A DNA stretch of 25,959 bases, from NCBI GenBank assembly GCA_001179505.1, contig CDMY01000451.1, forward strand, positions 48,196 to 74,154. The letters run 5' to 3'. Below the pieces are notes generated by a model. The model saw only the letters and a program-made list of their open reading frames with translations. It was not told where the DNA came from and did not search any database. The first letter of the stretch is position 1; the number at the start of each line of letters is the position of its first letter. The stretch comes from Vitrella brassicaformis (lineage: Eukaryota; Sar; Vitrellaceae). Below, in pieces: positions 1 through 9,627 of the stretch. The translations under genes and the position numbers were made by a program.

Positions 1-14
1 CTCTCCCCCAACAG

Positions 15-590
15 ACGATGTTTAGTTGCGTGACGGCGAGCGTGATAGTGGCGTTGATTCAGTACTGGCGGGGCAACCTGTGGCACATCGGCCTCTTCGG
101 CGGCATCGACTGCGGTGGCTTCGAGCCCTGCGTGTGGAGCGGTCGCGTCTACTTCCTCGTCTGCTGGTACGCACCGGACACACGGACGGGCACACACATG
201 GTACACACTCTCTCTCCCTCCCTCCCTGTGTGTGTGTTATGGGTGTGTGTGTAGGTATGCGATCCGCGGGCGATGAACTGCATGCTGATGAAGCGCCTCG
301 ACGTCATATGGAAGGGCATCGCCGACACGGTCGCCACGCTCTTCGTCTACATCTACGGCGTCACCATCTTCGGACGGTCCCCCGGCAAAGGCGTCGAACT
401 GAAGGTACGCCACCCGTCCGCCCGCCCGCCCTTCTATATGTGTGTGCGCATATTGACGTGTGTGGGTATACGTGTGTGTGTGCAGGTGTCCCTGATATTC
501 GCCATCATCTTCCTGGTACTGGGCTACGTCCTGTCCAAGATGCAGGGGCCCCCCAAGAAGGAGGAGGGCGGCAAAGTGCAGCCCAAGTAG
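15..590 (+). CDS. 3' part of a small multi-pass membrane protein of unknown family (5' end outside the window)
   Basis: The window opens with a probable intron end (ccccaacag), so the first visible exon starts near base 15 and the gene begins upstream. That exon is open only in the frame reading MFSCVTASVIVALIQYW and is hydrophobic, cysteine- and tryptophan-rich. A later exon (255-404) reads LDVIWKGIADTVATLFVYIYG. It is followed by an 81-nt GT-AG intron (405-485) and a last exon (486-590) holding one clear transmembrane segment, SLIFAIIFLVLGYVLSKM, then a lysine-rich tail ending KEEGGKVQPK and TAG. I infer at least two membrane spans with a charged C-terminus. The first intron is uncertain: the natural donor at 167 (gtacgc) leads to a stop after splicing, whereas a donor at 201 gives a 54-nt intron and an open frame. 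I do not recognise the family. Confidence 0.6.
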
Positions 591-892
591 ACTAAGACTA
601 CGAGATAGATAAGACCGGCCGGCCGGCAAAAGAACGACACACCCAAAACCAAACACCAAACACCACACGCCTTACACACACGTGTACATATCACCCATCC
701 TTATGAGGTAGGTAGCTGCTGAAGGCCGGCGGATAGAAAAGAGACTGAGGGCGTTTTAATCGAGGGCCTAAGTGTGCGTGTGCGGGTGCGTGTATGTGTG
801 TATGTGTGAGTGTATGTGTGTGTGCCGGGTGAGTGTGTGTGTGTGCCGGGTGAATGTGTGCGGTACGGGGTTGTAGAGGATAGGCAGAGCTC
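591..892. other. Intergenic/3' flank with a long TG tract
   Basis: No convincing coding sequence. From about 774 to 862 it is dominated by a TG/TGTATG microsatellite with two near-identical gccgggtga interruptions. The open frames here are artefacts of the repeat. Confidence 0.6.
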
Positions 893-1245
893 CTGGATGG
901 ATGGCTGCATGAATGAATGATTTGTGGCTTGATGCTTGTGCGATAGGACGGACACACAGACACGCGGGAAGGGCACAACACAACACACACGCCTCTCTCT
1001 CTTCTTTCTTTGCCCCCTGCCTTTTTCCCACCCCCCAACCACACACGCACACACCCCTCCCTCCCCCTCTCCCTCCCTCTCTCTCCCCGTCTATGACGTC
1101 CCACTTTGTGGCTGCATGTGCATGTGCGTCTGCGTGAAGATGCATGGATGTGTGTGTGTGCGTGTGCGCGTGTGTGTGTGCGTGTGGATGTGTGTGTATG
1201 CAGAGGGAAAGGAGTGGCATGGATGGCTGTCCTGCCTGCATAGCT
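893..1245. repeat. Dispersed repeat, copy 1
   Basis: Starts at gatggatggctg and continues through a segment reading gatttgtgg, gatgcttgtgcga and aggac-acacagac, then a long CT/TG-rich middle, ending in agagggaaaggagtg and ctgcctgc. The same blocks in the same order occur at 3291-3488, with a shorter middle. Both copies lie in the same orientation on either side of the decayed MORN gene. No open frame is shared, so this looks like a noncoding repeat or segmental duplication, not a gene. Confidence 0.6.
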
Positions 1246-1453
1246 AAAATGGACGCGCCTCCATATTCCATCAACCGAGCTGACGTAGAAGTGTCACTCG
1301 CCTCACGTGTCTGGTAGGTATGTCCACACGATTAATAAAGCACCATTTGAGACTATCACAAATCCCGAAGAAATGGACTAGCAGCTGATTTACAGCAGAC
1401 ACGACACACACAGGCAGGCAGGCACACACGACACACAAAGGCCACATGCACGC
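1246..1453. other. Short spacer downstream of the MORN remnant
   Basis: Contains attaataaagc near 1330 and an ACAC-rich stretch near 1400. No gene seen. Confidence 0.4.
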
Positions 1454-2582
1454 TCACATATGCGCAGTATCAGTCACGACGACTGGCTTCGTAAACAATG
1501 CCTCCGGAAAAGTAATCTTCTGTGTGTCGTCTTTGTACGTAGAAGTGATAAGCAAAGCCGAAGTAGAGCGGGGTGGCCGAAGTAGAAAATCAGGTCCCGG
1601 AATGTCACAGATACAGCTACCCGAACAGGTCACCTTCCCATCTCCTTCAGGCATGCCGTCCTTCCACTGGCCTTCGTAAACAGTACCGCCCGAACAAGTC
1701 ATCGGGTCGCAAAAACATCCAGAAGGGTCTTTGAAGACAAACCCATCCGGACAAGTCATCTTCCCCCATCCCTCACGGGTGCCGCCTTTCCGTTGGCCTT
1801 CGTAGACGCTGTCACGCGGAAGAATCACCTTGACTCGGCCATACTGGAAGACAGAACCACTCGGCCAAGTCATCTTTACATCTCCTTCACGTTTGTCAGC
1901 TTCCACTGGCCATCGTAGACACCATCCGAACAAGTCCACCGCCCAACCCCCGCACGCTCATCGTCTTCCCACTGGCCTTCGTAGACACCGCCATCTGAAT
2001 AAGTCATCCTCCCCTCTCCATCGCGCTTGCCGCCCTTCAGCTGGCCCTCGTAGCGACGGCCATCGGAGTAAGACACCTTTCCTTGCCCCTCGAAGGCCTC
2101 AAACCGCCGTAGACGCTCTTCAGCCTGCTCGCTCCGTCTTCGCCACTCATCCCGCTCTTCCCGCAGCCTGAGAAGCTCCTCTGCATCGACGGCCTGGACA
2201 AGGCTTGATGAAGCCTCAGAGGGAGCGTTGTGAGGGGAAGCCGGCGTGTCGGTCATCGGCGAGGAAGCGGGAAGACGATAAGACGGGGCAGCGGGAAACA
2301 ATGGATTGGCAGATCCTTGCAGCAGGTGGTTGCAGAGAGCCGAGAGGAGATCCTGGGGCCGAGAGGGATGCCGTGTGTTGGCGCCTCCCGCTGGTGCTGC
2401 AGCGGTTTCATGGAGCACCCTAGGCGCTTGTTGAAATGGCAGAGCAGGAGGGTGCCGTGAGAGGCGCCATTATCGGCTGAGATGTTCTCGATCAGCTTCT
2501 GAATGCGATCTCGGTGTGTCATGCTCTCGGCCTCTTCACAGCCCCGGTCAGCCTCCCCGGCCCTCGACGATATCGATGCCAT
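1454..2582 (-). pseudogene. Decayed MORN-repeat protein gene with N-terminal coiled coil
   Basis: MORN repeats (YEGQWK-x-GKRDGxG-type units, known to bind lipid or act as scaffolds at membranes and cytoskeleton) are visible: RRYEGQLKGGKRDGEG, GVYEGQWEDDERAGVG, GTVYEGQWKDGMPEGDG. They follow a charged helix (EELLRLREERDEWRRRSEQ). The best N-terminal frame starts at an ATG at 2582 (MASISSRAGEAD) but must change frame between about 2410 and 2470, where no GT-AG intron of sensible size fits. A second break lies near 1905: TGGAAGCTGAC where the repeat needs one more G, so the MORN frame continues 1 nt out of phase. Further units after it are degenerate and incomplete. An intact downstream ATG exists at 2256 (MTDTPASP), so a short truncated product is possible. 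I call it a pseudogene, less likely a gene with sequencing errors. Confidence 0.6.
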
Positions 2583-3290
2583 TCGCGCCCATTATCATCA
2601 ACAGCAGCTATGCCACCGAGATCTGTGATTCATCTGCTCGTCGGGAAAGCAGCGTGAGCTAGGGGACCCTCGACAGCTGCTTGCTTGCCTCCCGTCCGCC
2701 GACAGTCGGCTATCAAGATCCCAGCCCATCTTCCTCTGAGTTTCCTCTGTCCATGACGCTGCAAGTTCGGCGTTCAAGAAGATCCAAGCACTGGGGATCA
2801 GTCCATCTCTTCCAATGCCCTCTAGGGATGCCCCCTGTTTGGCCCTGCCGGTTTGGAGTTTGCCGCCTTACATCTCAGTCTACAGGAATCCTGTCAGCAG
2901 CTCGGACAAGCTATATCGTGTGGAGGGTCTGCACGACGTCACCATGGCGCGCTCAATCCCGATGAGAGAAGCGTGTTGACGGCTGGAACGGCTCTCCACA
3001 CTTGGCGGCGTCACGAGGCATTCCCGATGTGGCAACGGCGCTGGCTGATCATGATGCAACGATCATGATGCAACACGATACCCATGCCGTTGCTCATTTT
3101 CCGCCTTGTTGTTCCCTCTGGTTGGTGCAGGTACCCGGCAGTGTGTGCCGTCGAGTATCATCGTGGCAACGACGAGGCCACCGATGGCGCCCGCGGCCAT
3201 TCACCAGTAACAGCTGCAGCCACAAGGTCACTGCAGATCAGGAGCAGATGGTGAAACGCTTCCCGCTGGCGCCTCGCCATTCGGTGCTAC
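2583..3290. other. Intergenic stretch without a recognised gene
   Basis: Higher complexity than the TG-rich spacers, with several short open frames on the + strand (for example 2681-2965 and 2853-3068), none with a recognisable motif, matching paralog or convincing splice sites. A small tandem duplication of atcatgatgcaacg lies at about 3048-3073. It could be the eroded remains of a gene; I cannot assign one. Confidence 0.4.
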
Positions 3291-3488
3291 TTTGATGGAT
3301 GGCTGTGTGAGTGATTTGTGGGTCGATGCTTGTGCGAAAGGACACACAGACAGACGCCTCTCTATCTTTGCCCTCCGTGTCTCTGTGTGGGTGTGTGTGT
3401 CTGTGACGTCCTGGATGTCTCTCTCTCTGTGTGTGTGCGGGTGTGCGTGCAAAGGGAGAGGAGTGCGATAGCTGGCTGCCTGCCTAGG
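3291..3488. repeat. Dispersed repeat, copy 2
   Basis: Matches 893-1245 in order and orientation: gatggatggctg, gatttgtgg, gatgcttgtgcga, aggacacacagac, ctctct, tttgccct, gtgacgtcc, agggagaggagtg, ctgcctgc. It is shorter because the middle CT/TG tract is contracted. Homology ends abruptly on the left at the gatggatgg block. Confidence 0.6.
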
Positions 3489-3850
3489 TAGAGTCTGTGG
3501 GTGGATGCCACCATGGACGGAAACATTTACCCGACAGACAGACAGATCGGTCGATATGCAGTCAGTCCTGCAGATCGGTAGATATTCATGTCAGCAGAGC
3601 AGTCTGTCCATCCATCCATCCCGTTTACAAACACATGAAGCCTTCTACTGGTCAGCCACGCATCCACACGCACACAGACACACACATGAAGCTATGCTAG
3701 GCAGCGACTCAATGTCGTCGGCTAAGAACAACCCCCACTGCCCGTCTGCTACGAATAATCCACCACACACAATAGACACACAGCATATACACACACACAC
3801 ACAGAGCAGACAGTTAGCCCGTCTTGTGAATGGGTGCCGTTCCCTCACCT
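3489..3850. other. Spacer 3' of paralog A
   Basis: Runs of cagacagaca, ccatccatcc and cacacaca (3534-3545, 3607-3620, 3790-3802). No gene seen. Confidence 0.5.
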
Positions 3851-5998
3851 TCAGGGATTGCGAATTGCAGTAACTACCGTCCATCCGCCGTCCGACCCGC
3901 TGATGGCTCGGGAGCAGAAAGCACCGATGTTGGCGCCAACAGGGAGGGAAGCGAGGATGGAATCGTGCTGCCCAGCTGTCGTCTCTTTGACCTGCAGTGT
4001 GACGCTCTGGAGGCCTCTGATGTGCGGGATCACCGATGAGAGGCGGGCACGGACGAAGCTGCCGGCATCCTGCACATCAGCAGGCACTGAGAGGGAGGGA
4101 ACACACACAAGGCCAGAGATGAGGACGGAGGGACACACTTCCCCTCCCTCTCGGCGTACGTGTCGTGGCGAAACGAAGTCCCGAGATTGTAGGCAAGCTG
4201 CCGACCGCCCCCACGAGTTGGTCGACCCCGACATCCCCCATCACCACATACCGCACCTCCCTCTGCCCCCCCAGCGCCGTCAACACGCCCACCTGCTCAT
4301 CACCACCCAACACCCCGTAGGCGCACACCACCAGCACCTCCTCGGGCATCTTGGCGGCGAATAGCCGAGCAGCAGCAACAGCCAGGTCGCTCCAGACATG
4401 CAGCCGTGAGGCTTTCGGGAATGGCTTTAGGTGGGTGATGATGGTGGGGTGCGGCGATGGGGTGTTGGTCGGGGGATCGAAGTCGTCGGCATTCTTGACC
4501 TCCACCGTCTCGGCCTTGTCGAATGAGAGGCTGGATGCGATGTCGATGGCCAATTCGCTGGCATTGGCGTGCGGGTCGGCGAGGCCGTCCTGGGTGAGGA
4601 TGTACTGCACACGCAAGGCCTGCCGGGCCAGCTGCTGCAGCATGGTCTTGAATGAGGGTGAAGGGTGGGAGGGAAAGTCGGCGGAGTCGAAAATGGACAG
4701 GTCGAACTCGGTATGGCCGAGGGTGGCGGTGGTGAGAATGAGTGGGGCGTCCTGTCGGCAGCACGTGCCGACCAGTCGGTCCAGGGCCACCAGGACGGGC
4801 AAGTTGCGGCGGCCGACGTGGGTGCCATAAAAGCACACGTGCAGCTGCTCGAGTGACTGTCGGCAGCCCCGCGCAACGAGCACTTCCTGCAGCAACAACA
4901 AACACAGATACAGGAAGGACATCATGAGCCAACCCCCACGACCTGCTGCACACGTGCGTGCTTTGTGTTCACCTAAAGCCGATCTATGCCCTCCCGCACC
5001 CGATGGTCGTGCCAGTCGATCTCGATTGTGCCGATGCTCTCCAGCTGAGCTAGTGGCCGTCCCGGTTGCCCAGCAGGTGCCGCAGGGATGCCCTCAAGTA
5101 CACGCGGCCACACCTCACCCCCAAAGCTCCCGTCCACGCACCGCAGGGAGCGGGACGAGCTGATGAACTGGCCCAATCTGCCGGCGTCCCAATTCCGTTG
5201 CTGCGCGGTGGTGAGTGAGGGCATCTCCCAGCGTCGGTCGGCCAGCCCCTGATGGTCGCGGTGCAGACCCTCAATGGTCGTGAGTGCGTGGAGGGTCGGG
5301 GGCGGGTCGAGACGAGGTGGGAGGGAAGGGTATATCCTCAAGACGGTCCGCAGCTCCAGGTCGGTCACCCGAACCCCTTCTTCGATGGTGATGCTCTGCA
5401 GAGTCCCGCCACCCATGTTGGCTGCACGTCGGCCGGCAATGTGGCCCTCTACCATGGCCAGAAACACGTCCAAACACCACCGGGGGAAGCCGAGTGGGTA
5501 GCGAAGGACGATGGACGTGAGCTGCCTGAGGTATGTGGCCCATTCCTTGACGAGGTCGATGGTGGCCGTCTGCCAAAACGACCGCTCGTGCTGGTCTGCT
5601 GCGCTGATGGTGAGGTGGTGCTGCTTCCGAGCCGCGTGCTGCCATGTCAGTGGCGGCAGCTGCAGCTGCATCAGCAGGTGGATTGGGAGGAAGGCCATGA
5701 CGATGCTAAGGAGACCGGGCTGCACACAGCACAGCACACGGGACGGCAAGAGGTGTGAGTGTCAGTGTCTGGATCACCATGTCAGTGATTTGTTGCCGAA
5801 AGTTGCTTTCCCTCTCAGCGCGACGCTGTCGCTCCTCATCGCTGTCAACACCAGCAGCAGCAGATGAAGAGGCAGACGAAGAAGACGCTGCTGGTGTGCC
5901 CTCACGACGGGACTTCTTGACCTGCACACACGCACCCAATAGACAAACCCATTGCAGGGGTGCTGTGATGCCCTCACCTGTACATCGTCACCCTCCAT
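3851..5998 (-). CDS. Family-1 paralog A: F-box-like/leucine-rich protein of unknown function, with an in-frame TAG at an exon junction
   Basis: Five coding exons: 5978-5998, 5778-5921, 4973-5719, 4160-4886, 3851-4086. All junctions are GT-AG and in phase (0,0,0,1). The start MEGDDVQ is supported by paralog B (MEDGRQ). Order along the protein: a Ser/Ala-rich, charged N-terminus (SDEERQRRAERE); an F-box-like helical segment (GLLSIVMAFLPIHLLMQ); leucine/isoleucine-rich blocks such as QLTSIVLRYP and GGTLQSITIEEG; RLGQFISSSRSLR; then FPSHPSPSFKTMLQQLA and a C-terminal beta-rich region. Full length would be 624 residues, but codon 304, the last codon of exon 3, reads TAG where B has CAG. Either the gene is truncated at 303 residues, or an alternative donor (CGG|gtgcgg, 18 nt upstream and in phase) skips the stop. 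The F-box comparison is inference from the Leu-Pro pattern only; function unknown. Confidence 0.75.
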
Positions 5999-6409
5999 TG
6001 CTGCTGTAGATCTAACTCAGCGGCTGGGCTCCGCGATGAGAACTCCGAGGCCTTCTCAGAGGCGACCACTTAACCAATTCTCCCGGTCCCTCCCTGACAT
6101 CCAAACACACAGCACATGAGGGCGGCACCGATGGTGAATTGGCCTTCTCCCTCTCTCTGCCTGGCGTACCTCAGGAAGGATAGACGCGACGATGCCACTC
6201 AGTCAACTCATCGATTTGAGCAAGGACGCTGAGCCACCCCTCGATGCTGCACAGGGGTGGCTGCGTCCCCTTGCTTCGCTTTTTCTCTGAGATCTGCGAG
6301 CTTAATCTTTGATCTCATGCTGCTGCCCTTTGCTGCCGCCTGCCAGTGCCTGCATTTGCAGCCGTGCACATTTCAGCACTTCGCTTTGCGCCGCGCCTGT
6401 TCGTCATTC
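5999..6409. promoter_or_regulatory. Divergent promoter region between paralog A (-) and the SnoaL-like gene (+)
   Basis: Contains TGCGAGCTTA at 6295-6304, the reverse complement of TAAGCTCGCA found in the other head-to-head promoters of this window. It lies about 106 bp before the ATG of the + gene at 6410 and about 297 bp before the ATG of A, of which 76 bp is the predicted leader intron. Confidence 0.5.
6094..6169 (-). other. Predicted 5'-UTR intron of paralog A, conserved in B
   Basis: On the minus strand CCTGAG|gtacgccaggcag runs to tgtttggatgtcag|GGAGGGACC, 76 nt. The same donor, acceptor and body occur upstream of B at 19349-19420 (72 nt). Conservation of both splice sites outside the coding region argues for a real leader intron. 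Confidence 0.55.
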
Positions 6410-6891
6410 ATGGCTGTTGACTATGTGGCTCTTGCGCGAGAGTACGGGCGGCTGTCGAATCTGCACGACCTGTCTGGCATTTTTCGCATGATCAACGACG
6501 ATGCCGTCATCTATGGGAATGAGGGGCGGGCGGCCATCGTCGAAGGAATGAGGGCGTTCAGAAGGAGATACAAAGACGTATACTGGGTGGTGAGCTTATG
6601 AGCACACACAATGGACTGACTCACGGAAGCCATCTATGTGTCTGCCTGTGTGGCTGTATGCAGTTTCATTCCTTTGAGCTGGTCGGCCCTCGTCAAGTGG
6701 AGTTTGCCTTCGACCGCTACTGGCGGGCCGACAGTGGCGATGGTGCTGCTGTTATGGTGTGCTCGGCTGCCGAAGTCATCACCTTCACGGAAGACGGCCT
6801 GATGCAGCGCATCGACTACAGCCGGCGGCCAACAGACCCGCAGCCATCGGCAGGCTATCCGGAAGGCGCACAAGTGACGCCAACCGATTGA
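6410..6891 (+). CDS. NTF2-like/SnoaL-fold small protein
   Basis: Two exons, 6410-6589 and 6664-6891, joined in phase 0 by a 74-nt GT-AG intron, giving 135 residues. The pattern fits a SnoaL-like (cone-shaped alpha+beta barrel, NTF2 superfamily) domain: an N-terminal helix (VDYVALAREYGRLSNLHDLSGIF), INDDAVIYGNEGRAAIVEGM with the typical 'G-x-x-A-I' turn, FRRRYKDVYW, then beta strands FHSFELVGPRQVEFAFDRYW and EVITFTEDGLMQRIDYSR. Such proteins are ligand-binding or small enzymes; no specific substrate can be read here. An in-frame ATG at 6317 would add a hydrophobic, Cys-rich leader (MLLPFAAACQCLHLQ), possibly a signal or transit peptide. It sits only 13 bp from the shared promoter element, so I prefer 6410. 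It is head to head with paralog A. Confidence 0.75.
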
Positions 6892-7933
6892 TGGATGAGT
6901 GGATGAGTGGATGGATTGAGAGGCAGTGACATTCTGAGCCTGGCGATTTGGTGTTGCCTTGTCTGACGCGACGATTTGCTTTTCCGTCTGTCTGCATTCG
7001 AGTCGATCTGTGGGTCCGGGCGGTTGGTGAGAGCAGGGACGCGGGACAAGGAGAGCGCAGGCAGACAGACAGACAGTCTGATAATAGACCGTGTGTCAAA
7101 AACGCTTCGCTTTTGTACAGTGTGTGTTGGTGTCCGTGTCTGCTGACTGGATGCGGTTCGTCCTGTCGATACAACATACATGCTATGGCAAAGAAAGGTT
7201 CAGAGAATTGTGGCCAGACAAATGTGCATTTGTGCGTGAATCTTTCGCTCACTACTACTTATGGGTTTTATCGAATCGTTTTCAGTCATCCGCGCGTTTC
7301 GGTTTCCATACATTCAGTCGTCAGTCTGTACACATCCATCCCACGCACCATGACGAGAAAGAAACTTTAAGCTCATCCGTCCCCTCCCTCACCCCTCGCT
7401 CCCCTGTGCTATCTATCTCTGTGTGGGCCGCTTCCTATCTCCCCCGTGAGCCCATCCCTGGACGCGCCGCTCACTTGCCAACCAGTCTATCATATCTTGG
7501 CGGTTGGTTGGAAGCGGGCAGGCACGGCTATCATGAGTTGCCCTTTTGCATGAGAGCACTCCATCTCTCCCCCCATCTCTCTATCTTGTGCTACTATCTT
7601 GTGTGTGAAGGCTACCATATCATTCGTATCACGGCTATCGAGCGATGAGGATGGGCAGCATGGGCACGGCAAACCACCCCTATCATCTTCTCGTGCCCAC
7701 TCACCCACCCACCCACCCACCCACCCGAAACGACACACACCAGCCAGCCGTCCAGCCACGCACATACATATGCACACACTGACGTCAAAAGGAACACTGC
7801 TGCGATAGATGTGCCTCGACACGCCAACCTGACTGACACATGAAGAGAGAGAGACCTGTGCTGTGCATGTCAGTGCCTCCCCTTCCCATCCCCCCCCCAC
7901 TCACCGGAATCCATCCATTCGTATCGGTATCTA
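6892..7933. other. Convergent intergenic region
   Basis: Lies between the 3' ends of the SnoaL-like gene (+) and paralog F (-). Simple repeats include atggatgagtggatgagtgg at 6893-6914, cagacagacagacag near 7065 and a (CCCA)n run near 7700-7726. Open frames on both strands show no recognisable protein. No RNA gene seen. Confidence 0.5.
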
Positions 7934-9438
7934 TCAGGTGGAGTGGCGCATGCACGAGAGGCGGCCGCCCAGCAGCACCCGTACGTCGTCCGCTCCGATG
8001 ACGTCCCGCGCCTTGGGCACCGACTGGGGGAAGCGGGCCATGCCCCGCTGCCCCTTCTGCGGCCGCTCGGTCGTGAACAGCCGCACGCTCACGATGTCGG
8101 TGAACTTGAACATCCGAAGGTCCTCACTCCTGTGTGTTACGTTGGTGCCACACACACATACACACACACACACACGGACAAATAGCCCGATTGCCTTCGT
8201 ATTGCTGAGAGTTTTTAGCGACCTACCTCTTTTTGGTGATGGCGATGTGCAGGGCGAACGCGTCATCGGGTCCGTCACCGTAGAGCGTCACGACCCGCCC
8301 GACCTCCTGGAAAGCGAGCCAGCGGCAAACCGTGGGCCGCCCCCACACGGACGGCTCCTGCTGCGTGATGATGTCGTTGGCGCGCGTGAAGAGCGTCGCG
8401 GACTCCATGTCGCTAAGGTCGATGACCTCCTGCACGGAGACGACCTCACGGCGGCCCCGCAGCTGCGTGCTGAACGAATCAGGGCAAGACAGAAGGAATG
8501 CTATCAATACTGCAGTGGTGGTTGGCTGGTTTGCTCACTGTAGGAGGATCAGTTCCCGGAAAGCAGCATGAGTGCCGTACCAATCTGCACACACACACGA
8601 CACACAGACAGACACACAAAGGAAGAAGCACGCATGAATGGCATCCGTAAGGCCAGGCACTCCTTCCCAACTCGTCAGCCCGCTCACCGTTGGTGGGCAA
8701 GTCGTGTACGAAGTCGACGGTCTGGAAGGTGCCCGGGTACGCCAGGAAGGCGTTGACCTGATTCCTGTGCAGCCTTATCCCGTTGGCGCACGCAGATCGC
8801 TTCTGCATCCCCAGCCCAAGCGGCAGCCGCCCCACCAGCGTCAAATCATGCCCATCCCGCGCCAGCCGGTGACCCACCAACTGCCACTGCCGCAAACTCA
8901 CCGGCAGCTCAGTGAACCCCTCGAACGCCTTCGCCTCGTGCGCGTCTTTGGCCGTCAGCCTGATGGGCAGCTCAGGCAGCCAGCCGTGGTGCGCGGCGAT
9001 GCGCAGAGGAGCGAACCACCGCTGCCAGGGGCCGCCCGCATCCATGAAGTAAGCCAAGAGTAGGAGGAATGCCCGTGGGCAGGTGCTGTCGTAGGTCAGC
9101 ACGCTCGCGAGGCCTGGGTTCTCACGGATAATGTGCTCCAGCCAGTCGACCGCCACAGCCAAGCCGAGGGCGCCTGAGGTGAAGGCGAGGGCTGCGCGAG
9201 ACGCCACCGGGAGCAGCAGCACCACCTGCAACAGGAAGTCGGGCGGGAGGCCGTCGCGCTCGAAGAGTGGCGGTGCGGCGACGGCCCCAGAGGCTCTCTG
9301 ATTGCGTGGCTGCTCGGAGGGCCCAGGGTGGGCCTGCCGACGACGTGCTGTGCGAGGCGGAGAGGCCACCCTCTCTGCCGCTGCCGCTGCACCGGTGCGA
9401 CGGGCTCGTTTGGTCTTGGCCTTGCTTCGGGTCTCCAT
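7934..9438 (-). CDS. Family-2 paralog F: F-box-like protein of unknown function
   Basis: Four coding exons (8688-9438, 8539-8584, 8227-8469, 7934-8129), phases 1, 2, 2, all GT-AG, 411 residues. The start METRSKAKTKRARR is a basic, Ala-rich tail that may carry a nuclear signal. Next come an F-box-like Leu/Val segment (GLPPDFLLQVVLLLPVASRAAL) and a block ending WLPELPIRLTAKDAHE that aligns with CQLPVRLTATDLHR in paralog G. Then DWYGTHAAFRELILLHTQLRG, split by the 46-nt second exon, aligns with the WDYSSVSSCVKRIIINRFRG region of G. The C-terminus has RFPQSVPKARDVIGADDVRV, mirrored in G by RFPETTRLARVVLGAVISAR. The two therefore form one family. The F-box suggestion is inference; no catalytic residues are visible. 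It is head to head with NTF2, 189 bp between ATGs. Confidence 0.75.
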
Positions 9439-9627
9439 TGCGATAATAGGCGGATACAGGAAAGCTACAACAGAGCTCAACAAAAGCACGTGAGGCGCTC
9501 AACAACCCCAGCTCGCAATGGCTTTAAGCTCGCACTTGAGTCGCATCTCGCCAGGCTCACTTTCGGCTGCCTGGCCCCTTGTGGTTATCCCTTTTCGGAT
9601 CTGGAGCTGCATCTTTCCAAAGGCAGC
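9439..9627. promoter_or_regulatory. Divergent promoter between paralog F (-) and NTF2 (+)
   Basis: A compact 189-bp region with two copies of the shared element in the same orientation: AGCTCGCA at 9510-9517 and TAAGCTCGCA at 9525-9534, followed by gtcgcatctcgcc. The second copy is 94 bp before the NTF2 ATG and about 87 bp from the ATG of F. Confidence 0.55.

Noticed and set aside
774-862. Long open frames through TG/CA repeats on both strands
   Set aside because: Runs of Val-Cys-Val-Cys or His-Thr-His-Thr are products of the microsatellite; no splice or homolog support.
2410-2475. A hidden intron to repair the N-terminal MORN frame
   Set aside because: Every GT-AG combination I tried there is either about 20 nt long or out of phase.
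6317-6409. Upstream ATG of the SnoaL-like gene as the main start
   Set aside because: It lies only 13 bp after the shared promoter element, while the other genes have about 90-110 bp; the domain starts naturally at 6410.
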